41,970 nt of DNA from Candidatus Eiseniibacteriota bacterium (GCA_016215625.1 JACRIW010000082.1:1-41970); one strand, 5' to 3'; positions 7,818 to 16,173 are shown, counted from the stretch's first letter. The notes: generated from the letters alone by a model not told the origin. A program made the numbers and translations.

Positions 7818-8429
7818 TCAGCCGGCGTTGCCCACCGCGATTTCGGAATCGATCGTGTGCGGCGTCCCCGCCTGCACGCGGAACATCGGCTCGAACGCCG
7901 CGGGCGTCATCGCGATGATCACCTTGGCGGGCGTGAGTCCGGCGTTCTCGGCCGCATGCGGCACACGGCCGTCATAGTGGCACGAGTCACCGGTCTCGAG
8001 CACGATCACGTGATCCCCACAGGTGAGGCTCACGCGTCCCTCGAGGCACAGCACGACCTCTTCGCCGTGGTGGTAGTGACGCTTGTCGCCGGCGGTCACG
8101 CCGGGCGGCAGTTCCACCATGATGAGTTCGAGGTTGCGCTTCGGCTGGGCCGAGAGCACCTCGACGCACGAGGTGTTGCCGCCGATCTGGAGCCGGGGGC
8201 GTTCCGCGGCGCGCACGACGTGCGGGACGCGGTCCTCCTCGACGACCAGGTACGCGACGGAGGTCTCAAGAGCTCGGGCGAGATCCTGAAGAGTGGCCAG
8301 CGAGGGCGAGGTGCGGTTGTTTTCCACCTGGCTGATGAATCCCTTCGACAGCCCCGTGGCCTCCGCCAGCTGCTGGACCGTAAGTCCACGCCGCAGGCGA
8401 AGGTCGCGAATCTTCTTACCAATCTGCAT
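7818..8429 (-). CDS. XRE-family transcriptional regulator with cupin sensor domain
   Basis: 203 residues. An N-terminal Cro/CI helix-turn-helix (about residues 5-60: IRDLRLRRGLTVQQLAEATGLSKGFISQVENNRTSPSLATL) is joined to a C-terminal cupin_2 barrel (about 110-180: HYHHGEEVVLCLEGRVSL, then GDSCHYDGRVPHAAEN) with His and Glu placed as in metal- or small-ligand-binding cupins. This is the PuuR-like architecture: a repressor or activator whose DNA binding answers to a small molecule. The start at 8429 is set by GGAGG 5 nt upstream; a longer frame lacks this. Its promoter has the -35 inside a perfect 19-bp inverted repeat, a likely self-regulation site. Possible targets are the flanking MFS gene and the ABC exporter genes. 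Confidence 0.85.
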   Translation of the reverse strand: MQIGKKIRDLRLRRGLTVQQLAEATGLSKGFISQVENNRTSPSLATLQDLARALETSVAYLVVEEDRVPHVVRAAERPRLQIGGNTSCVEVLSAQPKRNLELIMVELPPGVTAGDKRHYHHGEEVVLCLEGRVSLTCGDHVIVLETGDSCHYDGRVPHAAENAGLTPAKVIIAMTPAAFEPMFRVQAGTPHTIDSEIAVGNAG

Positions 8430-8479
8430 CAGGACCTCCGGGCAAGGGGGTGCTCCATAAGAGGAGGTTGGGTTCACAA

Positions 8480-8508
8480 AAGCTAAATGAGGCACCAGTA
8501 GCCGTCAA
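8480..8508 (-). promoter_or_regulatory. Promoter of the XRE-cupin gene
   Basis: On the minus strand TTGACG (8508-8503) and TAGCTT (8485-8480) are 17 nt apart, a good sigma-70 match. The leader to the ATG at 8429 is about 45 nt and carries GGAGG. The -35 lies within the inverted repeat at 8502-8520. Confidence 0.65.
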
Positions 8509-8520
8509 CATTTTTGACGG
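8502..8520. promoter_or_regulatory. Candidate operator: 19-bp inverted repeat over the -35
   Basis: CCGTCAA-CATTT-TTGACGG, perfect 7-bp arms with a 5-nt centre. It covers the -35 of the XRE-cupin promoter, which is where a repressor would block RNA polymerase. The T-run is in the loop and no T-tract follows the second arm, so it is not a terminator. Confidence 0.5.
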
Positions 8521-8536
8521 TGTTCGGCAGGAAAAA

Positions 8537-10387
8537 TCAAAGGTCAGTGGGAGTGACCACGGGCGCGAACGCGCGGGCGACCGCTCGCGCCCCCTGCCGG
8601 CCGCCGAGGTACTGGAGCTGCCAGAGCCGCGAATACAGGCCCGAGAGCGCCATGAGCTCGGCATGGGTGCCCATGTCCCGCACCTCGCCGTGGTGGAGCA
8701 CCACGATGCGGTCCACGTCCTGGATGGTGGACAGGCGATGGGCGATGACCAGGCTGCTCCGGTCCTTCATGAGGCGGTGGAGCCCGGCCTGGATGAGCTG
8801 CTCGGTGTGCGTGTCCACGCTCGAAGTGGCCTCGTCGAGGATGAGCAGGTCGGGGTCGCGCGCGAGCGTGCGCGCGAACGACAGCAGCTGCTTCTCGCCG
8901 GCGGACAGCGACGCGCCGCGCTCGCGCAGTTCGCCGTCGTAGCCGCCCGGGATCCGCGCGACGAACTCGTCGGCGTGCACCTCGCGCGCGGCCGCGACGA
9001 CCTGCTCGCGGTTCAGCCGCGGATCGTCCATGCGCAGGTTCGCCTCGACCGGACCACTGAAGAGGAACACGTCCTGCAGCACGAGCCCGATGCGCTGGCG
9101 CAGTTCCTCGGCGTTCCAGCCGGCGAGTGGGCGGCCGTCCACGCGGATCTCGCCGCGCTGCGGCGTGTAGAAGCGCAGCAGGAGGGAGGCGATCGTGCTC
9201 TTGCCGGAGCCGGTCGCGCCGACCAGGGCGAGCTTCTCGCCGCGCTCGAGCGTGAACGAGACGTCCTTCAGCACCCAGTGCTCGCCGACGTAGGCGAACC
9301 ACACGTGATCGAACTCGACGCGCAGGCCGCGCTCGGCGCCGCCGTCGCGCGCGGGGGGCGCGGGCGCGGGTTCGTCGAAGCGCACCGCCGCCGGGTCGGC
9401 GGGCGTGTCGAGCAGTTCGAAGATGCGCTCCGACGACGCCATCGCCTGCTGCAGGATGCCGTACTTCTCGGACAGGTCCGAGATCGGGCGGAAGAAGCGC
9501 TGCGTGTACTGGATGAACGCCACGAGCGTGCCCAGCGTGATGCCCGTCCACATGACCTGGCGGCCGCCGTACCAGACGATGAGCGACAGCGCGATCGCGC
9601 TCACGACTTCGAGCAGCGGGAAGAACACCGCGTGGTAGGTGTTCGCGAGCAGGTTCGCGTCGCGGTGTTCGGCGTTGATGGCGCGGAACTCGCCGGCGTT
9701 GCGGTCCTCGCGGCCGAGCAGCTGCACCGTGGTCATGCCGGTGAGGTTCTCGTTGAGGAACGCGTTCAGGCGCGCCAGCTTGCTGCGCACGTCGCGGAAC
9801 ACCTTCCGCACGCGGATCCGGAACGTCATCGTGACGAGGAAGATGAGCGGCAGCACCGAGAACGTGACGGCGAGGAGTTCGACGTTCAGGTTCGCCATCG
9901 CGACGATGATGCCGATCAGCATGAAGATGTCGCCGAAGAGCGCGTCCACGCCCGACGTGAACATCTCGTTGAGCACGTCCACGTCGTTCGTGACGCGCGT
10001 CATGAGCCGGCCGACGGGCGTCCTGTCGTAGTACGACGCGGGCAGCTCCTGCAGCTTGCGGAAGAGCGTCGTGCGCAGGTCGCGCATCACGCGCTGCGCG
10101 ACGCCCTGCATGATCTGCGACTGCGCGTAGCCGAGCCCGAACGCCGCGAGCAGCGACGCGAGGTAGAGCAGCGCGATCCGGTCGAGCGCGTAGAGGTCCT
10201 TGTGGCGGATGCCGAGGTCGATCGCTTCCTTGGTGAGCCACGGGAACATGAGCTGCACCGCGGCCTGGAGCAGCGTGACGAACACCGCGAGCGCGACCTG
10301 CCACCGGTAGGGGGCGAGGTACGCCGCGAGCCGGCGGACCAGCTGGTGATCGTAGGCGCGCGCGCCGTCTTCTTCGTGCTCGCTCAC
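8537..10387 (-). CDS. ABC exporter half-transporter, canonical-site subunit (MdlB/TM288-like)
   Basis: 616 residues: six membrane helices in an ABC exporter domain (about 20-330), then an ATP-binding domain with Walker A GATGSGKST, Q-loop LQDVFLF, signature LSAGEKQ (not the usual LSGGQ), Walker B LLILDEATSSVD with the catalytic Glu, and the switch His in VIAHRLST. The pairing of an altered signature here with a Walker B Asp in the partner is the asymmetric pattern of heterodimeric exporters such as TM287/288 and BmrCD, where only one site hydrolyses ATP well. Start: GTG at 10387 overlapping the partner's TGA (GTGA), so the two subunits are translationally coupled. Probably exports lipids, drugs or another amphiphile; the substrate is unknown. 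Confidence 0.88.
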   Translation of the reverse strand: MSEHEEDGARAYDHQLVRRLAAYLAPYRWQVALAVFVTLLQAAVQLMFPWLTKEAIDLGIRHKDLYALDRIALLYLASLLAAFGLGYAQSQIMQGVAQRVMRDLRTTLFRKLQELPASYYDRTPVGRLMTRVTNDVDVLNEMFTSGVDALFGDIFMLIGIIVAMANLNVELLAVTFSVLPLIFLVTMTFRIRVRKVFRDVRSKLARLNAFLNENLTGMTTVQLLGREDRNAGEFRAINAEHRDANLLANTYHAVFFPLLEVVSAIALSLIVWYGGRQVMWTGITLGTLVAFIQYTQRFFRPISDLSEKYGILQQAMASSERIFELLDTPADPAAVRFDEPAPAPPARDGGAERGLRVEFDHVWFAYVGEHWVLKDVSFTLERGEKLALVGATGSGKSTIASLLLRFYTPQRGEIRVDGRPLAGWNAEELRQRIGLVLQDVFLFSGPVEANLRMDDPRLNREQVVAAAREVHADEFVARIPGGYDGELRERGASLSAGEKQLLSFARTLARDPDLLILDEATSSVDTHTEQLIQAGLHRLMKDRSSLVIAHRLSTIQDVDRIVVLHHGEVRDMGTHAELMALSGLYSRLWQLQYLGGRQGARAVARAFAPVVTPTDL

Positions 10388-12132
10388 GACGCCTCGATCT
10401 CCTCTTCGAGCTGCTGCGCGCGGTGCAGCGCGGCGTAGCGCCCGTCCAGCGCGAGCAGCTCGTCGTGCTTGCCGCGCTCGGCGATGCGGCCGCGGTCGAA
10501 CACGAGGATCTCGTCGGCCTCGCGCACGGCGCTCACGCGGTGCGAGACGAGCAGGCACGTGCGGCGGCGCATCTCGCCGCGCAGTCCCTGCAGGATCGCC
10601 TCCTCGGTCTGCGTGTCCACCGCGGAGAGGCAGTCGTCGAGGAGCAGCACGGGCGCCTCGCGCAGCACCGCGCGCGCGATCGCGGCGCGCTGGCGCTGGC
10701 CGCCCGAAAGCGTGATGCCGCGCTCGCCGACGCGCGTCTCGTAGCCGTCGGGGAACCCGCGCACGTCGCCGTCGAGGTTCGCCATCTTCGCGGCCGCCTC
10801 GATGGCGGTGGGCGCCGCGTCGTGCGCGCCGTAGGCGATGTTCTCGGCGACCGTGGCGGAGAACAGGAACGTCTCCTGCGGTGCGGGTGCGATCCTCGCC
10901 CGCAGCGCGTCGAGGTCCCACTCACGCACGTCCACGCCGTCGAGGAACACCGTGCCGGGCGGCGGATCGAACACGCGCGGCAGCAACGACAGCACGGTGC
11001 TCTTGCCGGAGCCGGTGCGCCCCACGAGCGCGACGGTCCTGCCGGCGGGCACGGTGAACGACACGTCGTGCAGCGCCGGCTCGGCGGCGCCGGGATAGGT
11101 GAAGGTGAGGTGGCGGAACTCGATCTGCGCCGAATCGCGCTTCGCGGCCGCGGCCGGGGTTCCGGGCGATGCGATGCTCGGCGGCGTCACGAGGATGGCG
11201 TGGATGCGGCCGTAGGACGCCAGGCCGCGCTGGAAGATGTTGATCACCCAGCCGAGCGCGACCATCGGCCAGTTGAGCATGCCGAGGTACACGGTGAACG
11301 CCACGAACTGGCCGATCGTGATGTGGCCCTTCACGGCCTCGCGGCCGCCGACCCACACGACGAGCAGCGCGCCGAGTCCCGAGAAGAACGCGAGCGAGGG
11401 CTGGAACACGCCGCTCGTGCGGATCAGGTCGAGGTTCTGCTCCAGGTAGTCGCGGTTGTGCTCGGCGAAGCGCTCGGCCTGGCGGCGCTCGCTCGTGAAC
11501 GCGCGCACGACGCGCATGCCCGCGAGGTTCTCCTGCACGTGCGCCGAAAGCCGCGCGAAGCGCGCCTGCACGCCCTCGAAGCGCTTGTGGATGCGGTCAC
11601 CGAACCACCACACGCTCAGCGACACGAGTGGCAGGGGCAGCAGCGAGTAGAACGTCAGCCGCGGGCTGATCGAGACCATGAAGCCGATCGACACCGCGCT
11701 CACGATGATCGTGTTCACCGTGTACATGACGCCGGGCCCGAGCATCATGCGCACCGCCGACAGGTCGTTCGTCGCGATGGACATGGTCTCGCCCGTCCGG
11801 TGCGACTGGAACCAGGGCGCGTCGAGCGTCTGCAGGTGCTCGAACAGTTCGTTGCGCAGCTCGTACTCGAGGCGGCGGGAGATCGCGATGATGAACTGGC
11901 GCATCGCGTACTTGAACAGTCCCGCGGCGATCGCGATGCCGAACAGCATCATCGCGTAGCGCCCGAGCTTCTCGGCGGTGACGCCCTTGTACAGGTCGTC
12001 GACCGCGAAGCGCAGCACCTGCGGCTGCGCGAGGGCGATCAGGTTGGCGGCGGCGACGCAGGCGATGCCCCAGAGCAGGCCGGCGCGGTGGCGCCGTGCG
12101 TGTCGAAGCAGTCGTGCGAGGTGGGAAGGAAT
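10384..12132 (-). CDS. ABC exporter half-transporter, degenerate-site subunit (MdlA/TM287-like), apparent ATT start
   Basis: 582 residues if started at ATT 12132. Six membrane helices are followed by an ATP-binding domain: Walker A GRTGSGKST, Q-loop APQETFLF, signature LSGGQRQ, Walker B LLLDDCLSAVD with Asp replacing the catalytic Glu, and switch His in LVSHRVSA. The first in-frame GTG (12018) would delete the first membrane helix (HRAGLLWGIACVAAANLIAL), which every relative has. The frame is open upstream, and no ATG, GTG or TTG precedes the helix. AAGGAG (12143-12138) lies 5 nt before an in-frame ATT (12132-12130), giving the usual family length. A CTG eight codons later is the other option, but it is poorly spaced from the Shine-Dalgarno. 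Heterodimer partner of the next gene (GTGA overlap). Confidence 0.85.
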   Translation of the reverse strand: MPSHLARLLRHARRHRAGLLWGIACVAAANLIALAQPQVLRFAVDDLYKGVTAEKLGRYAMMLFGIAIAAGLFKYAMRQFIIAISRRLEYELRNELFEHLQTLDAPWFQSHRTGETMSIATNDLSAVRMMLGPGVMYTVNTIIVSAVSIGFMVSISPRLTFYSLLPLPLVSLSVWWFGDRIHKRFEGVQARFARLSAHVQENLAGMRVVRAFTSERRQAERFAEHNRDYLEQNLDLIRTSGVFQPSLAFFSGLGALLVVWVGGREAVKGHITIGQFVAFTVYLGMLNWPMVALGWVINIFQRGLASYGRIHAILVTPPSIASPGTPAAAAKRDSAQIEFRHLTFTYPGAAEPALHDVSFTVPAGRTVALVGRTGSGKSTVLSLLPRVFDPPPGTVFLDGVDVREWDLDALRARIAPAPQETFLFSATVAENIAYGAHDAAPTAIEAAAKMANLDGDVRGFPDGYETRVGERGITLSGGQRQRAAIARAVLREAPVLLLDDCLSAVDTQTEEAILQGLRGEMRRRTCLLVSHRVSAVREADEILVFDRGRIAERGKHDELLALDGRYAALHRAQQLEEEIEAS

Positions 12133-12147
12133 GGCCGCTCCTTGGCG

Positions 12148-12191
12148 AAAAAAACCGGCGGACGCGGGGCTCTCGCCACCACGTCCGCCGG
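12148..12191 (-). terminator. Strong Rho-independent terminator after the outer-membrane protein gene
   Basis: On the minus strand a perfect 10-bp stem (12191-12182 with 12164-12155), with a loop that can itself form a small GAGA hairpin, is followed by seven T (12154-12148). It begins 11 nt after the stop of the outer-membrane protein gene and ends 5 nt before the Shine-Dalgarno of the ABC exporter gene. Confidence 0.88.
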
Positions 12192-12201
12192 AAAGAGAGG
12201 C

Positions 12202-13098
12202 TTACGGGCGCTTGGCGCCGCCGAGGAAGCCCTGCAGGCGGTTCAGCTTCGTCGCCTTCCACGTGACACCGGCGTAGTACTCGTCGAGGTGCAGGACGTT
12301 CCTGCCCGTCGGCGAATGCCACGATCCCGCGAAGGCGTCGATGCGGTCGTCCACCCGGTAGGTGAGGCGCGGGCCCGCGAGCACCCACTGCGTCTCGACC
12401 GGGCGGCCCGTGCTCATCGGCAGTTCGGCGACCCACTGGCCGGCGACGTTGAGGTCGCCCATCCAGATGCCGAGCGCGCCGTCGGTCGTGAAGTGATCGG
12501 CCCAGTCCACCGCGGCCGCGCCGTCGGCGGCGGCGTCGGTGCTGCGCGCGCCGACCGTACGGTAGTCGTACTTGTATCCGGCCGAGGCCTGCCAGAAGGC
12601 GTTCTTGCCCGCGACACCGCCGAGCTGGAGCGAGGCCGAGAGCGCCTGGTGGCCGTCGCCGAGCGCCGGGTTCAGCGAGGTGTTGTAGCCCACGGGCGCC
12701 TGCCAGCCGAGCTGCACGGCGGTGGCGCTCTTCGCGTTCGCGAGCGACCAGCGCAGACCGAAGCCGAAGTCGGAGAGGCCCGAGTTGCTCAGTGCGATGC
12801 GATCGTCGCTGTCGCGGAACGTGCGGCTGACCGCGGGCAGCGAGAGCTGGACGCTGAAGTGCTTCTTCCAGCCGAGCTCGGAGTACGACCGCAGCGACCG
12901 CGACTCCTGCAGCGTGTTCGTGGCGATGCGGTCGCCGTCGTCGTTGTAGAAGGAGCTGGCGGAGAAGAAGCTGCCGCGCAGTTCGGTGTAGTACTCGCCC
13001 GGGGCGAGCGACCAGGGGCCGGCCACGGCGGACGTGGCGGCGACAGCCAGCAGTGAAGCCGCCGCGAGCGCGGCGGAAAGGTGACGGCGCAGGGTCAT
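12202..13098 (-). CDS. Outer-membrane beta-barrel-type protein, secreted
   Basis: 298 residues. The start MTLRRHLSAALAAASLLAVAATSAVA is a clear Sec signal peptide, with cleavage likely after AVA. The mature part is made of alternating aromatic and polar strands (GEYYTELRGSFFSASSFY, DFGFGLRWSLA, ASAGYKYDYRTV, WVLAGPRLTYRVDDRIDAFAGSW), as expected of a 10-14-strand outer-membrane barrel; it recalls the families annotated as transporter or putative MetA-pathway/phenol-degradation barrels. The C-terminus does not end in the usual aromatic residue, so the assignment is by composition. GGGAGGAG stands close before the ATG at 13098, and a TTGCGC-17-TAGTCT promoter lies upstream. It precedes the ABC exporter pair on the same strand but a strong terminator separates them; a shared export path is only a guess. 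Confidence 0.72.
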   Translation of the reverse strand: MTLRRHLSAALAAASLLAVAATSAVAGPWSLAPGEYYTELRGSFFSASSFYNDDGDRIATNTLQESRSLRSYSELGWKKHFSVQLSLPAVSRTFRDSDDRIALSNSGLSDFGFGLRWSLANAKSATAVQLGWQAPVGYNTSLNPALGDGHQALSASLQLGGVAGKNAFWQASAGYKYDYRTVGARSTDAAADGAAAVDWADHFTTDGALGIWMGDLNVAGQWVAELPMSTGRPVETQWVLAGPRLTYRVDDRIDAFAGSWHSPTGRNVLHLDEYYAGVTWKATKLNRLQGFLGGAKRP

Positions 13099-13144
13099 TC
13101 CACTCCTCCCGCAGATGCGCGTGATCCCGGTTTGCGGAACGCGC

Positions 13145-13173
13145 AGACTATCCGGGCGGCCCGAGGGGCGCAA
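13145..13173 (-). promoter_or_regulatory. Putative promoter of the outer-membrane protein gene
   Basis: On the minus strand TTGCGC (13173-13168), 17 nt, TAGTCT (13150-13145). The start of transcription would be near 13138, leaving a leader of about 40 nt that contains GGGAGGAG before the ATG at 13098. Confidence 0.5.
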
Positions 13174-13225
13174 GGCGAACGGGGGCCGCCGAATCGGGCC
13201 ACGAAGGACGCGCGAGTGTGGCAAC

Positions 13226-14227
13226 ATGCCGCGCATGACACGACCTCTGGTGCTCGAGTGGGTGCGCGATCCGGGCGGCGTCTGGAACGTGCCCACGACC
13301 GAAATGGCACGGCTCGCCGCCGCGTTCCCGGGCGCGCGCTTCGCTTCGCCCGCCACCCGCGAGGAAGCCGAAGCGCTGCTGCCCGAGACCGACGCCGTGT
13401 TCGGCTACCTCGTGCGGCCGCACAACCTCGCGAGCGCGGCGAAGCTGCGCTGGATCCATTCGCCCGCCGCCGGCGTGACCGGGCTGCTGTTTCCCGAACT
13501 GGCGGCGAGCGCGGTCACGCTCACCAACGGCCGCGGGCTGCACGCGCGCTCGATGGCCGAGCACGCGCTCGCGCTCATGCTCGCGATCGCACGGCAGCTG
13601 CCCGCTTCGCGCGACCGCCAGCGCGAGGGACGCTGGGACCAGGTCGGGCAGTGGCACACCGCGCCGGGCTTCCTCGAACTCGCAGGCGCGACGCTCGGGC
13701 TCGTGGGCTTCGGCGAGACCGGCAAGGGCGTCGCGACGCTGGGCAAGGCGCTCGGCATGCGCGTGCTCACCGTGCGCCGCCGCCCGGGAAGCGATCCCGG
13801 GCCGGCCGACGAGCAGTGGGGGACCGAGCGGCTCGGAGAGCTGTTCGCGCAGTCCGACTGGATCGTGATGACCGCGCCGCAGACCGCCGCGACCGTGAAG
13901 CTGGTCGGGGCCGAGCTGCTCGCGCGCATGAAGCCGACCGCGTACCTCGTGAACCTCGCGCGCGGCGCGCTGCTCGACGAGGGCGCGCTCCTCGCCGCGC
14001 TCGACGCGGGGCAGCTCGCCGGCGCGGCGCTCGACGTGTTCGAGACCGAGCCGCTGCCCGCGGGGCACGCCCTGTGGGCGCATCCGCGCGTCGTGGTGAC
14101 GCCACACGTGGGCGGCGTGGGCCCGCGCTACTGGGAGCGCGCCTGCGACCAGTTCGGCGCGAACCTCGCGCGCTTCCTCGCGGGCGAGCCGCTCTTCAAC
14201 GTCGTGGACCAGCGGGCGGGCTATTAG
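13226..14227 (+). CDS. NAD-dependent D-2-hydroxyacid dehydrogenase family protein
   Basis: 333 residues from ATG 13226 (330 from the in-frame ATG 13235; neither has a clear Shine-Dalgarno). The family's marks are all present: substrate-side NGRGLHARSMAEHALALML, the Rossmann loop LGLVGFGETGKGVA (about residues 150-163), the catalytic Arg in NLARGALLDEGAL, the Glu in DVFETEPLP and the active-site His in TPHVGG. These enzymes interconvert 2-hydroxy and 2-keto acids with NAD(P)H; the substrate (glyoxylate, hydroxypyruvate, phosphoglycerate or other) cannot be told. The gene is 2 bp from a MobA-like gene and starts a three-gene run ending with lysA. Confidence 0.85.
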   Translation: MPRMTRPLVLEWVRDPGGVWNVPTTEMARLAAAFPGARFASPATREEAEALLPETDAVFGYLVRPHNLASAAKLRWIHSPAAGVTGLLFPELAASAVTLTNGRGLHARSMAEHALALMLAIARQLPASRDRQREGRWDQVGQWHTAPGFLELAGATLGLVGFGETGKGVATLGKALGMRVLTVRRRPGSDPGPADEQWGTERLGELFAQSDWIVMTAPQTAATVKLVGAELLARMKPTAYLVNLARGALLDEGALLAALDAGQLAGAALDVFETEPLPAGHALWAHPRVVVTPHVGGVGPRYWERACDQFGANLARFLAGEPLFNVVDQRAGY

Positions 14228-14229
14228 AA

Positions 14230-14880
14230 GTGGTCGCGCGCCTGGGGCTGCTCGTGGCCGGCGGACGCGGCGCGCGCATGGGGGAGGGCTTGCCCAAGGC
14301 GCTGCGCACGGTGGGCGGCCGCACGCTGTTCGCGCGCGCCGAAGCGGTGCTGCGCGCGTGCTGTGACGAGGTGCTCGTGTGCGCGCCCGTCGATCTCGAG
14401 CTTCCGTGCCCGCGCGATCGCCGTGTGCCCGACGCGCCGGCGGGCGAGGCGGGCAGCGCGTCCGCGTCCGCCGCGGTGTTCGCGGCCGGAGGCCGCGAAG
14501 GCTCGAACCGCTCCCACGGCCCGCTCGCCGGCATCGTCGCCGGGCTCGCCGCGCGCGAGTACGGCGCCGCGCTCGTGCTCGGCGTGGACTTCCCGCTGCT
14601 CGACGCCGCGACGCTGCGCACGGTGGAGCGCGCGCTCGATGGCCGCGCCGTGGCCCTCGCCGCGCCGGGCGGCGTGCCGCAGCCGCTCGCCGCGTGGTAT
14701 GCACCCGGGGCGGCCGCGCCGCTCGCCGAGGCGTTCGCGCGCGGCGAGCGTTCGGTGACGCGCGCGGTGCTCGCGCTGCCGCACGCGCTCGTGCCGGTCG
14801 ACGGCGAACGGTTCCTCAACGTGAACACGCCGGACGATCTCGTCCGTGCGGAACTCCTGCTCGAAAGGCTGCCTTCGTGA
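14230..14880 (+). CDS. MobA-like nucleotidyltransferase
   Basis: 216 residues from GTG 14230, 2 bp after the previous stop. The N-terminus LGLLVAGGRGARMGEGLPKAL is the glycine-rich nucleotide-binding motif of the MobA/GlmU/IspD-type nucleotidyltransferases, and ALVLGVDFPLLDAATLRTV gives the metal-binding Asp and following Pro typical of MobA (usually CDxP). The C-terminus FLNVNTPDDL is also the MobA pattern. MobA joins GMP to molybdopterin; other relatives (MocA for CMP, or sugar nucleotidyltransferases) remain possible because VDFP replaces CDxP. It overlaps lysA by 4 bp (GTGA), so the two are co-translated although no shared pathway is known. Confidence 0.72.
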   Translation: MVARLGLLVAGGRGARMGEGLPKALRTVGGRTLFARAEAVLRACCDEVLVCAPVDLELPCPRDRRVPDAPAGEAGSASASAAVFAAGGREGSNRSHGPLAGIVAGLAAREYGAALVLGVDFPLLDAATLRTVERALDGRAVALAAPGGVPQPLAAWYAPGAAAPLAEAFARGERSVTRAVLALPHALVPVDGERFLNVNTPDDLVRAELLLERLPS

Positions 14881-16142
14881 CCGACGCGTATTCCGTCGCG
14901 GGCGTCGCGCTCGACGACGCACTCGCCGCGCTCCGCCGCCACGACCCGTCCGCGCGCGCCTTCTGGCTCTACGATCTCGACGGCTTCCGCGCGCGGGCCG
15001 CGCGGCTGCTCGGCGCGTTCGGCTCGCAGGGCGTGCACGTCGCGTACGCGCTCAAGGCGAACGGCTGCGGCGCGCTCGTGCGCGCGGCGCGCGAGACGGG
15101 GCTCGACGCCGACGCGGGCTCGCTCGGCGAACTCGAACTGGCCGCCGCGTGCGGTTACGACGCGGCGCACCTGACGCTGAGCGGCAACGGCCGCACGCGC
15201 GAGGAGGCCGCGTGGGTGTGCGCGCACGGCGCGGCCGCGGTGAGCGCCGACCACGTGGGCGAGCTCGACCTGCTGGAGAGCGCCGCGGCAGCGGCCGGCG
15301 TCACGCTGCGCGTCGCGCTGCGCGTCAACCCGGGCATCGCGACGCCCGGCCACAAGTACGTCGCGACCGGTGGGCACGACGCCAAGTTCGGCGTGAGCGC
15401 CGAAGAGGCGCTCGCCGCGTGGGAGGGCCGGGCGCGCTGGTCGCACCTGCGCGTGGACGGGCTGCACCTGCACGTCGGCTCGCAGCTGCTCGACACCGCA
15501 CCGCTCGAAGCGGCGGCGCGTGCCGCACGCGAGCTCGCGGACGCCTCGCGCGCGCGCGGTGCCGCGCTCGGGCTCGTCAACCTGGGCGGCGGCTTCGGCG
15601 TGGACTACGACGAGGGCACGCGCGAGTTCCCGGTCGAGGCGTGGGCCGCGCGGCTCGGTGAGCACGCGCGCGCGAGCGGACTCGATTGGCGCATCGAGCC
15701 GGGCCGCTGGCTCGTGGCACCCGTCGGCACGCTCGTCGCCGAAGTGCTGTGGGAGAAGCGCCGGGCCGAGGACGGCACGGTGCACCGCTTCGTCGTGCTC
15801 GCCGCCGGCATGAACGACCTGCTGCGGCCCGCGCTCTACGGCGCGCGCCATCGCGCGGTGCCGGTGCGGCCGCGCGAGGGCGAACGCACGGCGGCCGCGG
15901 TGGTCGGTCCCGTGTGCGAGAGCGGCGACACGTTCGAGGAGGGCGCGCTGCTGCCGCCGCTCACATCCGGCGATCTCGTCGCGCTGCTCGACGCGGGCGC
16001 GTACGGCGCGGCGATGTCGTCGCAGTACAACGGCCGCGGCCGGCTCGCGGAACTCGTGATCGACGGCGGGGCGCTGAAGCTCGCGCGCCGCGCGGAGCGC
16101 CCGGCGGATCTCCGCCTGCGCGACTGCGACGTGCGCCTCTGA
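14877..16142 (+). CDS. lysA: Diaminopimelate decarboxylase
   Basis: 421 residues, the usual length. It converts meso-diaminopimelate to lysine with pyridoxal phosphate, the last step of lysine synthesis. The PLP lysine is in YALKAN (Lys60), HVGSQL follows the barrel's middle, LNLGGGFGVDY-like glycine loop and EPGRW (Glu274) bind the cofactor phosphate, and the decarboxylase-specific C-terminal motifs are seen: AAGMNDLLRPALYGARH, GPVCESGDTF (catalytic Cys from the other subunit) and LDAGAYGAAMSSQYNGR. Start GTG 14877 overlaps the MobA-like gene's TGA. The residue pattern favours DAP over arginine or ornithine as substrate. Convergent with the regulator pair that ends at 16174. Confidence 0.9.
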   Translation: MTDAYSVAGVALDDALAALRRHDPSARAFWLYDLDGFRARAARLLGAFGSQGVHVAYALKANGCGALVRAARETGLDADAGSLGELELAAACGYDAAHLTLSGNGRTREEAAWVCAHGAAAVSADHVGELDLLESAAAAAGVTLRVALRVNPGIATPGHKYVATGGHDAKFGVSAEEALAAWEGRARWSHLRVDGLHLHVGSQLLDTAPLEAAARAARELADASRARGAALGLVNLGGGFGVDYDEGTREFPVEAWAARLGEHARASGLDWRIEPGRWLVAPVGTLVAEVLWEKRRAEDGTVHRFVVLAAGMNDLLRPALYGARHRAVPVRPREGERTAAAVVGPVCESGDTFEEGALLPPLTSGDLVALLDAGAYGAAMSSQYNGRGRLAELVIDGGALKLARRAERPADLRLRDCDVRL

Positions 16143-16173
16143 CGGCGCCGGCGCAGCCGCGCGGCGGGGGATC

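Noticed and set aside
8502..8535. The inverted repeat near 8510 as a terminator for the ABC gene or the regulator
   Set aside because: The T-run is in the loop and no T-tract follows the second arm; an operator fits better.
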